The notes beneath the pieces were generated by a model that saw only the letters and a list, made by a program, of their open reading frames with translations, made no database searches and had not been told where the DNA came from. Source: Vibrio mytili (GTDB taxonomy: Bacteria > Pseudomonadota > Gammaproteobacteria > Enterobacterales > Vibrionaceae). Taken from it: DNA of 64,000 bases. A program made the position numbers and the translations under genes. Below are positions 25,360 to 35,191 of the stretch, piece by piece (the stretch's first letter is position 1; each line of letters begins with the position of its first letter). Location: assembly GCF_000830505.1 (NCBI RefSeq), contig NZ_JXOK01000049.1:186001-250000 (forward strand), written 5' to 3'.

Positions 25360-27219
25360 CTACTTGCAAGTGATTAACAAATCTTGCACTTTTTGTTGAA
25401 GAGTATGGCGATTTAAGGATGCAGAGCTCTGTCGTTGACCAATGTTTACCTCAATTTTTGACCAAAATCGAGTTGGCAAACGAGTCAGTGCATGGCCGTT
25501 TTTGTGGCTAAAAAAGGACCCCCATAGACCTTTTAAAGCGATTGGAATCACTGGAACAGGCGTGCGCTGTAGGATTTTTTCTACGCCAGGTCGAAATTCA
25601 CCCATTTCGCCATCTGATGTCAAACGACCTTCAGGAAAAATACAAACAATTTCACCGTTGCTTAGGGCTTGTTCTATCTGTAAAAAGGCGTTCTTGTATG
25701 TTGGTGCACATCGACGTGGAGAACAAATTGGAATGACACCTGCGTGGCGGAAAACGTGTTTCAAAAGCGGTAGTTCGCTGATTGATTTATCCATAACAAA
25801 ACGGACAGGGCGAGTTGAAGCTCCCATTAAAATAAGCGCATCCACGTAGCTCACGTGATTAGCGACAATCAGAGCAGCGCCTCTGTCAGGAATGAACTGC
25901 CTACCTTTCACTGTCACGCGGTACATGAAGTGACTGAGTAAATAACTGACAAATCGTTGTGTAAACTCGGGCACTTGGTGATAAACATAAATGGCAACCA
26001 AAAAATTACCCAATGCCATCAGGCTAAAAAGCTCAACAATGGATAAACCCAATACGCTCAGTACAAATATTGAGATTAAAGCAGAGGCAACCATAAACAA
26101 AGCGTTCATAATGTTATTAGCAGCAATCGCTTGAGCACATTCTTCTGCGTTTGAGCGAGATTGAATGAACGCATACAGTGGTACGATAAACACGCCACCA
26201 CTGACCCCAACGAAGAAGAGGTCAAACATAACTCGCAAGTGTTGAGGATCCGCGATAAAACGGTGTACGTCATAGTACTGACCGATAAGAACATGGTGAG
26301 GTATTGCCCACATTAAATCCATACCAAACAAGGTTAAACCAAGGATGCCAAAAGGCAGAATACCAAGCTCGACATGATTGAAAGAGAGTTTCTCACATAG
26401 CCATGACCCCGTTGCTATGCCAATAGAAAACAGTGCGAGTAACAAAGATACAACGCTGCTGTCGGCATTTATATGCACTCGAGCGAAGCTTGGGAACTGT
26501 GTTAGGTAGGTTGCCCCCATAAACCAAAACCAACTGATAGCAAGAATAGACATCCAAACACCGCGTTGCTTCTGAGCGATATTTAACGTCTTTTTGATCC
26601 CCAATATCGCAGAAAATGTGACTTGTTTTTTCGCTTGGCTCGGTAACGGAGGAATATTGACGCTACTTAGAAATCCCATGATAGAGAGAAGTACGACTAA
26701 ACATGAAGCGATGGAAGGTCCGTTGGGCTGGGTTAGCAGCAGTCCTGCCGTTAATGTGCCAATCAGGATAGAAAGAAAAGTCCCCATTTCGACCCAAGCG
26801 TTGCCTTTCATTAACTCATTTGCTTTTAAAGCCTGGGGAAGCAACGCGTACTTGACTGGCCCAAAGTAAGCGGACTGTGTGCCAGTCAAAAAGAGCAGGA
26901 TCAACATGAGAGTGGCACTTTGGGTCATGATAGCGATGGCGGCAAAGGTCATGATTATAAGCTCGGAAAGCTTTAAACGACGAATGAGCTTGGCTTTGTC
27001 CATGTTGTCTGCGATTGCGCCTGCGTGAGCCGAGAACAAAAAGAAAGGGAGGATAAATAAGCCCGCGGCAAGGTTAACGAAAAGATTCGTTGATAAAGGT
27101 GATGCATCCATAAAACCGTACGTCACCATTAACAATAGAATGTTTTTGTAGACGTTATCATTGAGTGCCCCGAAACACTGGGTGAGAAAAAATGGGAAAA
27201 AGCGTTTTGAAAAAAACAT
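25360..27219 (-). CDS. LplT-like MFS transporter fused to a PlsC acyltransferase
   Basis: Residues 1-410 form an MFS transporter of about 12 membrane segments, opening RFFPFFLTQCFGALNDN as in the lysophospholipid transporter LplT. Residues 430-619 are an acyltransferase: block I NHVSYVDALIL, block II around RFVMDK, block III FPEGRLTSDGEMGEFRPG, block IV VIPIALKG. The pair would flip lysophospholipid (or take up its acyl acceptor) and re-acylate it. In Escherichia coli these are separate LplT and Aas; the Aas acyl-ACP synthetase domain is absent here, so acyl donor must come from elsewhere. 619 residues, one intact frame. Confidence 0.88.
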   Translation of the reverse strand: MFFSKRFFPFFLTQCFGALNDNVYKNILLLMVTYGFMDASPLSTNLFVNLAAGLFILPFFLFSAHAGAIADNMDKAKLIRRLKLSELIIMTFAAIAIMTQSATLMLILLFLTGTQSAYFGPVKYALLPQALKANELMKGNAWVEMGTFLSILIGTLTAGLLLTQPNGPSIASCLVVLLSIMGFLSSVNIPPLPSQAKKQVTFSAILGIKKTLNIAQKQRGVWMSILAISWFWFMGATYLTQFPSFARVHINADSSVVSLLLALFSIGIATGSWLCEKLSFNHVELGILPFGILGLTLFGMDLMWAIPHHVLIGQYYDVHRFIADPQHLRVMFDLFFVGVSGGVFIVPLYAFIQSRSNAEECAQAIAANNIMNALFMVASALISIFVLSVLGLSIVELFSLMALGNFLVAIYVYHQVPEFTQRFVSYLLSHFMYRVTVKGRQFIPDRGAALIVANHVSYVDALILMGASTRPVRFVMDKSISELPLLKHVFRHAGVIPICSPRRCAPTYKNAFLQIEQALSNGEIVCIFPEGRLTSDGEMGEFRPGVEKILQRTPVPVIPIALKGLWGSFFSHKNGHALTRLPTRFWSKIEVNIGQRQSSASLNRHTLQQKVQDLLITCK

Positions 27220-27363
27220 GTTAGCTCCATCAGAACAAAGTTATTTCGATGTGAGCACTTTATGTGTTGTGAGATGATAAGCCAGTTGCACGTTGGAAGT
27301 TACAATATAAGTAACTAATGGTGACTTATCATATGGCTTTGGCTTGTTGGGTTATCAATATTA

Positions 27364-28113
27364 TTACTTTATGTCTGGCGTTCGCTCCCATGGTTTAAAC
27401 AGTGGAAATGTCCATTGGCGCATGGCGATAACTAAAGAAGTACCGTGTTTTTCTGTCATATCCAACTCATTGTCGTTGTCACAAGCTTGATAAAATTCTT
27501 CGATCACCTTTTGCAATTTGCGCTGCAGTTTTTTGTTGGTTTGGGTGCTCATTAACCCCGTGGCCATCGATAGTTTTTCTCCTTCAGAAGAGAAATAACT
27601 ATTGAAAAATGCTTCCTGAACCTGGCGCTGGAAAAAAAGCTGGATAGGACCACCTACTTGCCATTGAAAATTGGGTGATATTTTTAAACGGATTTTATTG
27701 CCGGGTAGTAGCTCAATAATGTTGAGTCGGTCTAACTGAGCCAGTTTTTGTATTAGCTCCGGAGTGCTGAATGTATATTGCTCAATGATTTGATTGAACT
27801 GATACCCATTCACAACACAAATTGCGACCAGTAATAATGCTTTGTCTTCGACGAGTTGTTTCTCTTGTTCTAAAGTGAGCGAGTCTAAGCGCTTATCTTG
27901 CGAAACTGCGATCATAAACAGCGCCGTCATGTCTATTCCGATCAATTGGCAGATACGCTCCAAGCGCTCGAGACTGATTTGGTGCCCTTCTGCCAGAAGA
28001 CGTTTTACGCTTCCTTCGCTGAGTTCAAGGTGTTTTGCAACATCGGCATAGTGGATGCCAGAGAGTTTTAGTTGGCGTTTAAGTACTTTAATCAGGGCTT
28101 GGCTTTGTGACAT
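27364..28113 (-). CDS. XRE-family helix-turn-helix regulator (249 aa)
   Basis: Residues 5-60 are a Cro/C1-type helix-turn-helix (IHYADVAKHLELSEGSVKRLL, then ISLERLERICQLIGI). The remaining 185 residues are a helical domain without a known ligand signature, containing LLVAICVVNGYQFNQI. It lies 145 bp upstream of the LplT-PlsC gene on the same strand, so it could regulate that gene, but no operator is visible. Soluble. Confidence 0.82.
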   Translation of the reverse strand: MSQSQALIKVLKRQLKLSGIHYADVAKHLELSEGSVKRLLAEGHQISLERLERICQLIGIDMTALFMIAVSQDKRLDSLTLEQEKQLVEDKALLLVAICVVNGYQFNQIIEQYTFSTPELIQKLAQLDRLNIIELLPGNKIRLKISPNFQWQVGGPIQLFFQRQVQEAFFNSYFSSEGEKLSMATGLMSTQTNKKLQRKLQKVIEEFYQACDNDNELDMTEKHGTSLVIAMRQWTFPLFKPWERTPDIK

Positions 28114-28545
28114 TTATCATGTGACCTTTTTGAGCAATTGAAGCAACCATTTTCAGGTTTATTTGCGTATAGACACATAGAATAACGCTTTATTGCTCTA
28201 GATACTGATAAAAAAAGAGCCAATCGCAATTAGTGCGATTGGCTTATATATTTGTGAACAAAATAGAATTCACTAACAACGTCAGTTGGCTAGGTGACCC
28301 TCGGCTTAAGAAGGGTCAATGAATATAATGCACTAAGTGTGCCAACTTGAGATTTGCTAAAAAGCAAGCCAATAAAGGGATATTCTTTCATAAATCTCAT
28401 TGTTTTTTGCAATTTGCAAATGCGATATGCAATTACTCTTTATTATGCTAATGATTGATTAATAAACAACACGAAGACATGATCTCGTATTAGTAGATTT
28501 TCTTGTTAATTAATTAAAGCATTATCAATCTACAACATGGCTGAA
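28114..28545. other. Intergenic region between mgtE and the XRE regulator
   Basis: No gene. On the reverse strand it is the 3' side of mgtE and the upstream side of the regulator gene. It contains the hairpin terminator at 28211-28244, about 300 bp after the mgtE end. The stretch between could be a long 3' UTR or a small RNA read on the reverse strand. Confidence 0.4.
28211..28244 (-). terminator. Strong hairpin terminator on the reverse strand
   Basis: AGCCAATCGCA (28218-28228) and TGCGATTGGCT (28234-28244) pair over 11 bp. Read in reverse it is followed by CTTTTTTT, a good terminator for a transcript coming from the mgtE side. Confidence 0.8.
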
Positions 28546-28571
28546 CTAAAGCATGACCAAGCTGGCGGTGC

Positions 28572-29891
28572 CTAAGAAGGCAAAAAAGCTACGACGTCTG
28601 TTACGGTTGTCAAAATTACCGATCCTGCGAGCGCAGGATCTAACTTTAGTTTATCCAAAATGATTGGAATGAGGACGCCGAATAACGCCGCAGTGATGAT
28701 ATTGACGACAATAGCTAAAGCGATCGTGCCTCCTAGTATTGCGGATTGAAACCAAAGTCCAGCTAACCCACCGATAATGATAGCCCAAGCGAGTCCATTG
28801 AGAGAGCCAATGCCGAGCTCATTCTTTAACAGCTTAAATCGGTTACCCGGTGTAATTTGATTCAGTGCCATTGAACGGATCATTAGAGTCAACGTTTGGC
28901 TACCTGCTATTCCCCCCATAGAAGCAACGATTGGCATTAACACCGCGAGCGCGACAACTTGGGCGATCACATCTTCAAACAAGCCAATAGTGACGGAGGC
29001 TAAAATTGCAGTGAGCAGATTGATCCCTAACCATACCCCACGTTTTTGAGAGCTTTTTAGAACGGGTGCAAATAAGTCATCACCTTCGTCCATACCCGTA
29101 CCAGCCATGAGTCTCGATTCGTAGATTTCTCGTTGGGTACTTAAGGCAAATTGCCAGTCTACTTCACCAATTAATGTCTGGTCTGAATCCGTCACAGGCA
29201 AGGCAGAAAGAGCACTGTGCTCCATTGCTTCGACTGCTTCCGATAACGACATTTTGCTGTCTAGAACTGTAACGGTGTCCAACGCAAGGGTTTTCAAGCG
29301 GACTTCAGTATCACTACGCAAAATTTCGTAGTAGTTCACCACACCACGAAACTGCTTATTCCGGTTGATGAGATACACTTGTTGAGGTGTATCGTAGCTG
29401 TAGCGTTCTATCAACTGCTTTGCTGTTGCAACAGTAATATTAAAAGGCAACGTGATAATCTTTCGTTCAGCCCAGTGGCCGAGCTCTTCATCTTCGTATT
29501 CTTGGGCTTGATCGTAGAGTTCGAGCTCGTCTTTTTCGATCAGAGCTAATGCTTCGTTAATGATCGTCTCAGGCAGAGAGTCAGCCCACTCGATCAGAGA
29601 AAGGTTATCTAGCTTTGCAAGGGTAAGCTTAAGTTCGATTTCCGATAATGCATTGATGATAGAAAAGCGAACATCTGCACGCATTTCGGTTAGTACATCG
29701 ATATGGCGTTCTAGCGGCAGCGCTCGCCATAGTCGAACACGGTCCTCAATTGGAAAGGCTTCCAGAACTAAAGCGACGGAACCCGGTTCCAGACCGGCTT
29801 CTATCGCTTCATTGAGCTCGGAGGATTGCTCCGCCTCGTCGGCTTGACCAATGTGTTGTATTAGTGAGGAGATATCTTGAAACTTACTCAC
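28572..29891 (-). CDS. mgtE: Magnesium transporter MgtE (3' end frameshifted)
   Basis: The order is that of MgtE: an N-terminal helical superhelix (residues 25-130), two CBS domains (about 135-255) that sense Mg2+, and a membrane domain of five helices with the pore stretch VLMPIVASMGGIAGSQTLT. The product is 439 residues and ends abruptly as TDVVAFLPS. Adding one T to the T6 run near 28583-28588 gives AFFAFLGTASLVML and a stop at 28546-28548, the normal ending of the family. The missing part is the end of the last membrane helix. This is either a sequence error or a slightly truncated protein. Confidence 0.9.
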   Translation of the reverse strand: MSKFQDISSLIQHIGQADEAEQSSELNEAIEAGLEPGSVALVLEAFPIEDRVRLWRALPLERHIDVLTEMRADVRFSIINALSEIELKLTLAKLDNLSLIEWADSLPETIINEALALIEKDELELYDQAQEYEDEELGHWAERKIITLPFNITVATAKQLIERYSYDTPQQVYLINRNKQFRGVVNYYEILRSDTEVRLKTLALDTVTVLDSKMSLSEAVEAMEHSALSALPVTDSDQTLIGEVDWQFALSTQREIYESRLMAGTGMDEGDDLFAPVLKSSQKRGVWLGINLLTAILASVTIGLFEDVIAQVVALAVLMPIVASMGGIAGSQTLTLMIRSMALNQITPGNRFKLLKNELGIGSLNGLAWAIIIGGLAGLWFQSAILGGTIALAIVVNIITAALFGVLIPIILDKLKLDPALAGSVILTTVTDVVAFLPS

Positions 29892-30085
29892 CGAGTTCCC
29901 CAGTAGTTAGTTAATGTGAATACCCAAGCTTTTTTTAAAAGTGTTTGGGTATCGGCATTTTGCCGAGTTATAAATGCGATAAGAAGTCCAACCACTCATG
30001 CTTAACAAGCTCTGATACCCCGAAGTCGTCGATGTTCGGGATGGTTGTTATTCAAAGTACTCGAAAGTAGCAGAAAAACAATAGT

Positions 30086-31402
30086 CTATTCGATATTAAG
30101 ATAAGGAAGAACTAATTGACGGATGTTTACTTTTGCGCCGAGCCTAGCGGCAAGTAAGTACATCCCGGCGATTTTTCGGTGTAAGAAAATGGCATCCGCT
30201 GGGGGAGTGTGCCAATAGTTTTGTTCCATGCTAAGAATGGTGCCCGCTTGGCGTAGTCGCTGCGAAAGTCCACTGGCTTTGAAGTCATAGTCATCATCGA
30301 TGAGCATAGGTTCACAGGCCATTTTGACCAGATCCAATACCGCTTTTCGCTGTTCAGGTTGAATCGCTTGTGCAAAGAAGCCAATTTGTTCCAATGCGTG
30401 ATTGAGGCTTTGTTCGTCATGGTTCACCACTGCGCGAAATGCTTGACGATACCCAGAACTAAATCGTTGGCTGTATTCACGAGTAGCCCCGAAGTCTAAC
30501 AGACCAATTTGTCGAGTCTCTTCATTGTACAAATAGTTGGCGAAGTTGGGGTCGGTCTGAACCATTCTAAACTCAAACAACTCTCGAAACATAAGGTCAA
30601 GCAGATGATGCATTACCATGTCTCGAGTGTATTGGTCGTGATTATCAAGCGTGTCGATAGGACGGCCTTCGATAAAGTCCATCGCTAAGACGGATGACGA
30701 AGAACTTTCGTGGTGGATTTTAGGTACAACAAAGTGAGGATCGGTTTTTAAAGCATCGCAATAGTGCTTGACGAATTGGGCTTCGCGCTGATAATCGGCT
30801 TCGTCATGAAGTTGCTTTTTGGCTTCTTCCAATAGTCCTTTATAGTCTACGGATTCGGGGATCAGACCAACGACTTTAAGTAATGTGCCAACGTTGTTGA
30901 CATCACTGTTGATGCTTTTACGGATTCCGGGGTACTGAACTTTGACGGCCAGTTTATCTCCGGCATCACTATAAGCTTGATGCACTTGTCCGATAGAGGC
31001 ACTCGCCATGGGCTTGAAGTTAAAGGCTAAAAAAGCGTGTTTCCAGTGCTCTCCAAGCGCATTTTCCATCACGGCGTTTAATTGCTTTGCTGGCATAGGG
31101 TCTGCGTCGGAGCGAAGTCTCGAAAGGATCTCCGCTAACTCTGGCTCTAGAATGTCACCAGCATCCATCGATAACATTTGACCGAGTTTCATTGCCGCAC
31201 CACGTAGGTGAGCAAGTTGCTCGGTCAGTCTAGTGATGTTTGACGGTGTAAGAAGAAGATCTTTTGCTTTGGGCTTGTTGCCTTTAGCCAGTTGTTTGGT
31301 TCCTTCAGCGAGCACATTGCCAGCCACTCGCGTGGCAAGAGAGGCAAATTTACCGAACCTAGAAATGCGATGTGTGGGTAACCCTTTTTCCTTGTCTGAC
31401 AT
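30086..31402 (-). CDS. ABC1/UbiB (ADCK)-family atypical kinase
   Basis: Family signatures are all present: the KxGQ motif AAMKLGQMLSM near residue 95, the alanine-rich replacement of the glycine loop ASASIGQVHQA near residue 155, VKVQYPGI, and the metal/catalytic part FRMVQTDPNFANYLY and GLLDFGATRE. These proteins are protein-kinase-like ATPases linked to quinone synthesis and lipid homeostasis. At 438 residues it lacks the C-terminal membrane helices of true UbiB, so it is a paralogue. It precedes mgtE on the same strand by about 190 bp. Confidence 0.88.
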   Translation of the reverse strand: MSDKEKGLPTHRISRFGKFASLATRVAGNVLAEGTKQLAKGNKPKAKDLLLTPSNITRLTEQLAHLRGAAMKLGQMLSMDAGDILEPELAEILSRLRSDADPMPAKQLNAVMENALGEHWKHAFLAFNFKPMASASIGQVHQAYSDAGDKLAVKVQYPGIRKSINSDVNNVGTLLKVVGLIPESVDYKGLLEEAKKQLHDEADYQREAQFVKHYCDALKTDPHFVVPKIHHESSSSSVLAMDFIEGRPIDTLDNHDQYTRDMVMHHLLDLMFRELFEFRMVQTDPNFANYLYNEETRQIGLLDFGATREYSQRFSSGYRQAFRAVVNHDEQSLNHALEQIGFFAQAIQPEQRKAVLDLVKMACEPMLIDDDYDFKASGLSQRLRQAGTILSMEQNYWHTPPADAIFLHRKIAGMYLLAARLGAKVNIRQLVLPYLNIE

Positions 31403-31553
31403 GGAGACCTTCCCGTTTTATTCAAACCATGTTGAACACCGTTTGTGGTTTATTCATGTTATACGGGAAAATGAAGAGGTTGGATACAATTGGAAGCAGA
31501 ACCGCCAGCAAGACTAGCGGTTAGCGTGCAGTAACTGAACGTCACTTCCGTAC

Positions 31554-32225
31554 TTATTCTGGCGCTTTGGTTTCATGCCAGCGACTCGGATAAGCACTGC
31601 TGTAATCAGGCTCAACGAATCCTTCATACAATCCATCAGTCGCTTCGAGTGGACCAACGATAGTTCGGTATGGTAATACACCAGCCCACACCGGAATATC
31701 CAGGTCTTCAGCGTCATCGTTTACACCAAAGTTGCTGATTTTTACTGATGTTTCTTTAAGGGGGATTTTTAAGAGCAACGTCGCGTTCAGTTCTTTTTCG
31801 TTGCTTAGTCTTATCTGCTCCGTTCTTCCGGGTGCTATTTGTTCGATAAAGTGATTGAGTAAGCGATCTTTCTCTTTGTTGTCAGGTACGACTTCAAATT
31901 GTCCAAATACAACAGCGCTGCGATAGTGAGCGCTATGATGAAAGGCTGAGCGAGCCAGAACCCATCCATCAAACAAAGTGAAAGTAAGACAGGTTTGCTG
32001 TCCTTGTTTGAGTGTGCGTAGCAAACGGCTGTTGTTCGCGCCATGGATGTAAACACAATCATCTACACGCCATGCCAGCATGGGAATCACCACAGGTCCA
32101 GATTCATTGGTAATGGCAATATGAGCAACCAAGCTTTCGTCTATGATTTCATGCAACTTTTCAATTTCAGTGACCGCTTTATGGGCTCCTTTCTTAATCT
32201 CTGTTCTTTTTGTACTTAACAACAT
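31554..32225 (-). CDS. Pyridoxamine 5'-phosphate oxidase-like FMN-binding protein
   Basis: The 223-residue protein has the split-barrel flavin-binding pattern (AHIAITNESGPVVIPMLAWRVDDCVYIHGA, residues 35-65, then SRLLRTLK and SAVVFGQFE). The family uses FMN or F420 and includes pyridoxamine phosphate oxidases. It is divergent from a MocR-type regulator gene with 103 bp between them, a standard regulator-target arrangement, and MocR regulators themselves bind pyridoxal phosphate. The exact reaction is not deducible. Confidence 0.8.
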   Translation of the reverse strand: MLLSTKRTEIKKGAHKAVTEIEKLHEIIDESLVAHIAITNESGPVVIPMLAWRVDDCVYIHGANNSRLLRTLKQGQQTCLTFTLFDGWVLARSAFHHSAHYRSAVVFGQFEVVPDNKEKDRLLNHFIEQIAPGRTEQIRLSNEKELNATLLLKIPLKETSVKISNFGVNDDAEDLDIPVWAGVLPYRTIVGPLEATDGLYEGFVEPDYSSAYPSRWHETKAPE

Positions 32226-32328
32226 GAATGCTCTCCTCAGCTAATCGTAAAAATCGAAATGTTTATTTCGCGTGCCTTGTTGCAATGTACTGTTTAACTG
32301 GTAGCTTAAGGAGAGCCAGTTTTAAACA

Positions 32329-33759
32329 ATGGATGGATCCGGTTTGTCGTTGATTGATGTTGGGGATTTGCAGTTAAATACTGAGGCGGAGACGCTTCAG
32401 CAGTCGGTATTTCTTTCGATTAGAGATAAGATCGTTAAAGGGTTTTGGGCAAAGAATGGCAAGTTGCCCTCGACGCGTAAATTAGCCCAAGAACTAAATT
32501 TGAGTAGAAATACGGTTATTTTTGCGTATGAGCAGCTAGTGGCAGAGGGCTACTTAAACAGTCGGAAAGGCTCTGGCTTTTATGTTGCAGTGGAGTTACC
32601 TGAGCAATATTTACCTAGCATTGAACCAACGGAAGTGCATACTGTTAACCAAAAGGTGCTTGACGTTAACGCGGCATTTGCACCGGGTGTCCCTGATCTA
32701 GCGCTCTTTCCTAGTGTTCAGTGGCAAAAGTATCTTAACCGCCACTTAACGCGAACCTCTTTGCTTGGTAATCAAGACATTCAAGGAAGCTGGGCGCTTC
32801 GGTGTTCTCTTTCTGATTATTTAGCCTCTAGCCGCTCCGTTCACTGCTCACCGAGTAGAATCATCATTACCTCAGGCGCTCAGCAGGCTTTAAGCATTGC
32901 AACAATGGCAACATTGAAACGCGGTGACAAAATATTAATGGAGCAACCTGGTTACGCCCAAATGCGTAAGTTAATCCAGTTCATGCAGTATCAGTTTTCT
33001 CCTTTGTTTGTAAAAGAAAAACTTGGGTTTGACGTGGAATCCGTAACAAACTCAGATGCTGATGCGCTATACATTACTCCGAGTAATCAGTATCCAATGG
33101 GCACCACTTTAGATACTGAGCAAAGGGGAAAAATAATCGATTGGGCGGTACAGAATTCCGCTTGGATTTTAGAAGATGATTATGACAGTGAATTTCAATT
33201 CGCTCACCGCCCCTATACCAGTCTACAAGGGTTAGCAGCACAATTAGGACGTGGAGAGCGCGTTATCTATATCGGTTCGTTCAGTAAAGTGATGTTTAAC
33301 GGTTTGAGGATGGGCTATCTTGTCGTGCCTGATTCACTGGTTGAGACATGTTTAATGATTAAAGATGCCCTAAGTGGTGATTCGCCTAGTCACGTGCAAG
33401 AGGCAATGGCGGACTTTATTGTTGAAGGGAGTCTGTTACGTCATATCAGGAAAATGCGCCGTATTTACAAAGCAAAGCATGAACAAATGAGCCTTTCAAT
33501 TAATGAATGCTTTGGAGACAAAGTCAGCGTGATTAGTCAGGCTGCAGGGTTGCACATCACTCTGAAATGGCGCAACGGAATTGATGAGCATACATGGGCG
33601 CAACGCGCTGCAAATGAAGGTATTGTACTGCGTCCACTGAGCTACTATGAGCACCCTGAATACATAAATCGAGATTGGAATGGGGCAGTGCTTGGCTATG
33701 GAAACACTGCCTTATCGGAAATAGACTCGCTTATAAAACGACTCTCGGATTTATTCTAG
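32329..33759 (+). CDS. MocR-type GntR regulator with aminotransferase domain
   Basis: Residues 25-90 are a GntR winged helix (LPSTRKLAQELNLSRNTVIFAYEQLVAEGYL). Residues 110-470 are a fold-type I aminotransferase-like domain with LEDDYDSEF and the PLP-lysine region YIGSFSKVMF. MocR/PdxR proteins sense pyridoxal phosphate or amino acid derivatives. It is transcribed away from the PNPOx-like gene, its probable target, and its 3' end overlaps the convergent yjeH-like gene by 9 bp. Confidence 0.88.
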   Translation: MDGSGLSLIDVGDLQLNTEAETLQQSVFLSIRDKIVKGFWAKNGKLPSTRKLAQELNLSRNTVIFAYEQLVAEGYLNSRKGSGFYVAVELPEQYLPSIEPTEVHTVNQKVLDVNAAFAPGVPDLALFPSVQWQKYLNRHLTRTSLLGNQDIQGSWALRCSLSDYLASSRSVHCSPSRIIITSGAQQALSIATMATLKRGDKILMEQPGYAQMRKLIQFMQYQFSPLFVKEKLGFDVESVTNSDADALYITPSNQYPMGTTLDTEQRGKIIDWAVQNSAWILEDDYDSEFQFAHRPYTSLQGLAAQLGRGERVIYIGSFSKVMFNGLRMGYLVVPDSLVETCLMIKDALSGDSPSHVQEAMADFIVEGSLLRHIRKMRRIYKAKHEQMSLSINECFGDKVSVISQAAGLHITLKWRNGIDEHTWAQRAANEGIVLRPLSYYEHPEYINRDWNGAVLGYGNTALSEIDSLIKRLSDLF

Positions 33760-35013
33760 AACCTTAGATTCATGTTTGCGATTCAGGCGTTTCCAAGGAA
33801 GGGACAGCAACGCGAAAATGGAGAGTGCGTAGAACATAGACCAACCTAGGCAGATAAACACGCCGGTGCAGAGTAGCAGAGAAATACCTGCTAATACTTT
33901 CCCGACCCCTTTAAGCAACTTAAATGCTGCCAACATTGCTAGCAGGTAAACTAAGACAAAAATACTATTGGCGAGCTTTAGGAAAAACTCCAGGTCGAGA
34001 CCTGAAAGGGTACCCACGACACAGGAGAGCAACAAAATGCCGCCAACCACTAGCGTGGCAGAAGAGGGAACTCCTCGACGGGATATTTTGGCTAGCTTGC
34101 TGTCTGAACGGTGTTCGCGAGCCTGAGCCCAAACCATTCTCGCCAAGCTTTGAGTGTAAAGGTTGATGCTGGCAAAGCACGCTGAAAAGCCAATCACACT
34201 GATGAGCCACTTGGCGTGTTCACCCAGTAGATGCTCACTTAACCACGGGATAGATGCGTTATCAAACTGTGGACTACCGTAGGCGCCAAACTTTAATATT
34301 ACTACCGAACAGGCCCAATACGTGAGTCCTGCTACGAGGCAGCCAAAAACAATCGCAATAGGGAAATCACGCTGTGGGTTTTTAAACTCTTCTCCCATAT
34401 GAGCGAACGCCTCGATACCAACAAAACACCAAAACATCACGCCAAGGACTGCGGTGATTGACCATATGGAGTCTGACGTGATCTCTGGCATAACCAGATC
34501 TGCACTGGTAATTTCCCCTTTCCATAAAAATGAGCCGACTAAAGCAAAAACACTTAACGCAATGACAGTTTGTAAACGGCCCGATGATTTTGTTCCCAAT
34601 AAATTGACGAAAATAAGAAGTAAAATGGTCACGATCTGGGCAAATAGGTTGCTGTTTAGTGATGATGGGAGAAGCTGTTGCAAAAATCCGGCTGCCAGGG
34701 CAATCGCTGGTGGAATACCCACGGGGATGATACTGACGAATAGCCAAGCGACACTACTTTCTAGTTTGCTATTAAATGCTTTACGAACAAAGAAAGCAGT
34801 GCCACCAGCGTTGGGGTAGCGCTTTCCAAGTTGAGAGAAAGTCAAAGCAATAGGGCATATTGCAATAAACAATAAAATCCATGCCCATAATGAAAAATGA
34901 CCTGCGATACCCGCAGCAATTGCTGGGATCATAAACAAGCCAGTTCCCATTAACGTTGTGGAAAGTTGAGCGATGCCGGAAATGAGTGAGATGTCTTTTT
35001 TAAGCTGTTCCAT
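33751..35013 (-). CDS. yjeH: YjeH-like amino acid exporter (APC superfamily)
   Basis: The protein has about 12 membrane segments and the YjeH-like opening LSTTLMGTGLFMIPAIAA, then RYPNAGGTAFFVRKAF and a SIIPVGIP loop. YjeH exports methionine and branched-chain amino acids in Escherichia coli. The start at 35013 (MEQLKKDIS) fits the family; an upstream ATG at 35073 would add 20 atypical residues. It is divergent from an Lrp-type regulator at 35192, which may control it in response to amino acids. Confidence 0.85.
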   Translation of the reverse strand: MEQLKKDISLISGIAQLSTTLMGTGLFMIPAIAAGIAGHFSLWAWILLFIAICPIALTFSQLGKRYPNAGGTAFFVRKAFNSKLESSVAWLFVSIIPVGIPPAIALAAGFLQQLLPSSLNSNLFAQIVTILLLIFVNLLGTKSSGRLQTVIALSVFALVGSFLWKGEITSADLVMPEITSDSIWSITAVLGVMFWCFVGIEAFAHMGEEFKNPQRDFPIAIVFGCLVAGLTYWACSVVILKFGAYGSPQFDNASIPWLSEHLLGEHAKWLISVIGFSACFASINLYTQSLARMVWAQAREHRSDSKLAKISRRGVPSSATLVVGGILLLSCVVGTLSGLDLEFFLKLANSIFVLVYLLAMLAAFKLLKGVGKVLAGISLLLCTGVFICLGWSMFYALSIFALLSLPWKRLNRKHESKVLE

Positions 35014-35191
35014 GCTGGTCTCTGACGGTGTCGAACGAAGAAACTCTAAGAATAAATGAGTTGTGAAATACAAAATGCGTTACTGAGCCGACAATATGAC
35101 GGTTGTTTCAAATAATTCCAACAAAATGTTGGTTTCTTATGCATTTAAAATCGTTGTAAAATAAACGAAATAAGGAATAAGCGGTAAGTTT

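Noticed and set aside
25442..25849. Forward 135-codon ORF
   Set aside because: It lies antisense to the acyltransferase domain of the LplT-PlsC fusion, whose motifs are clear.
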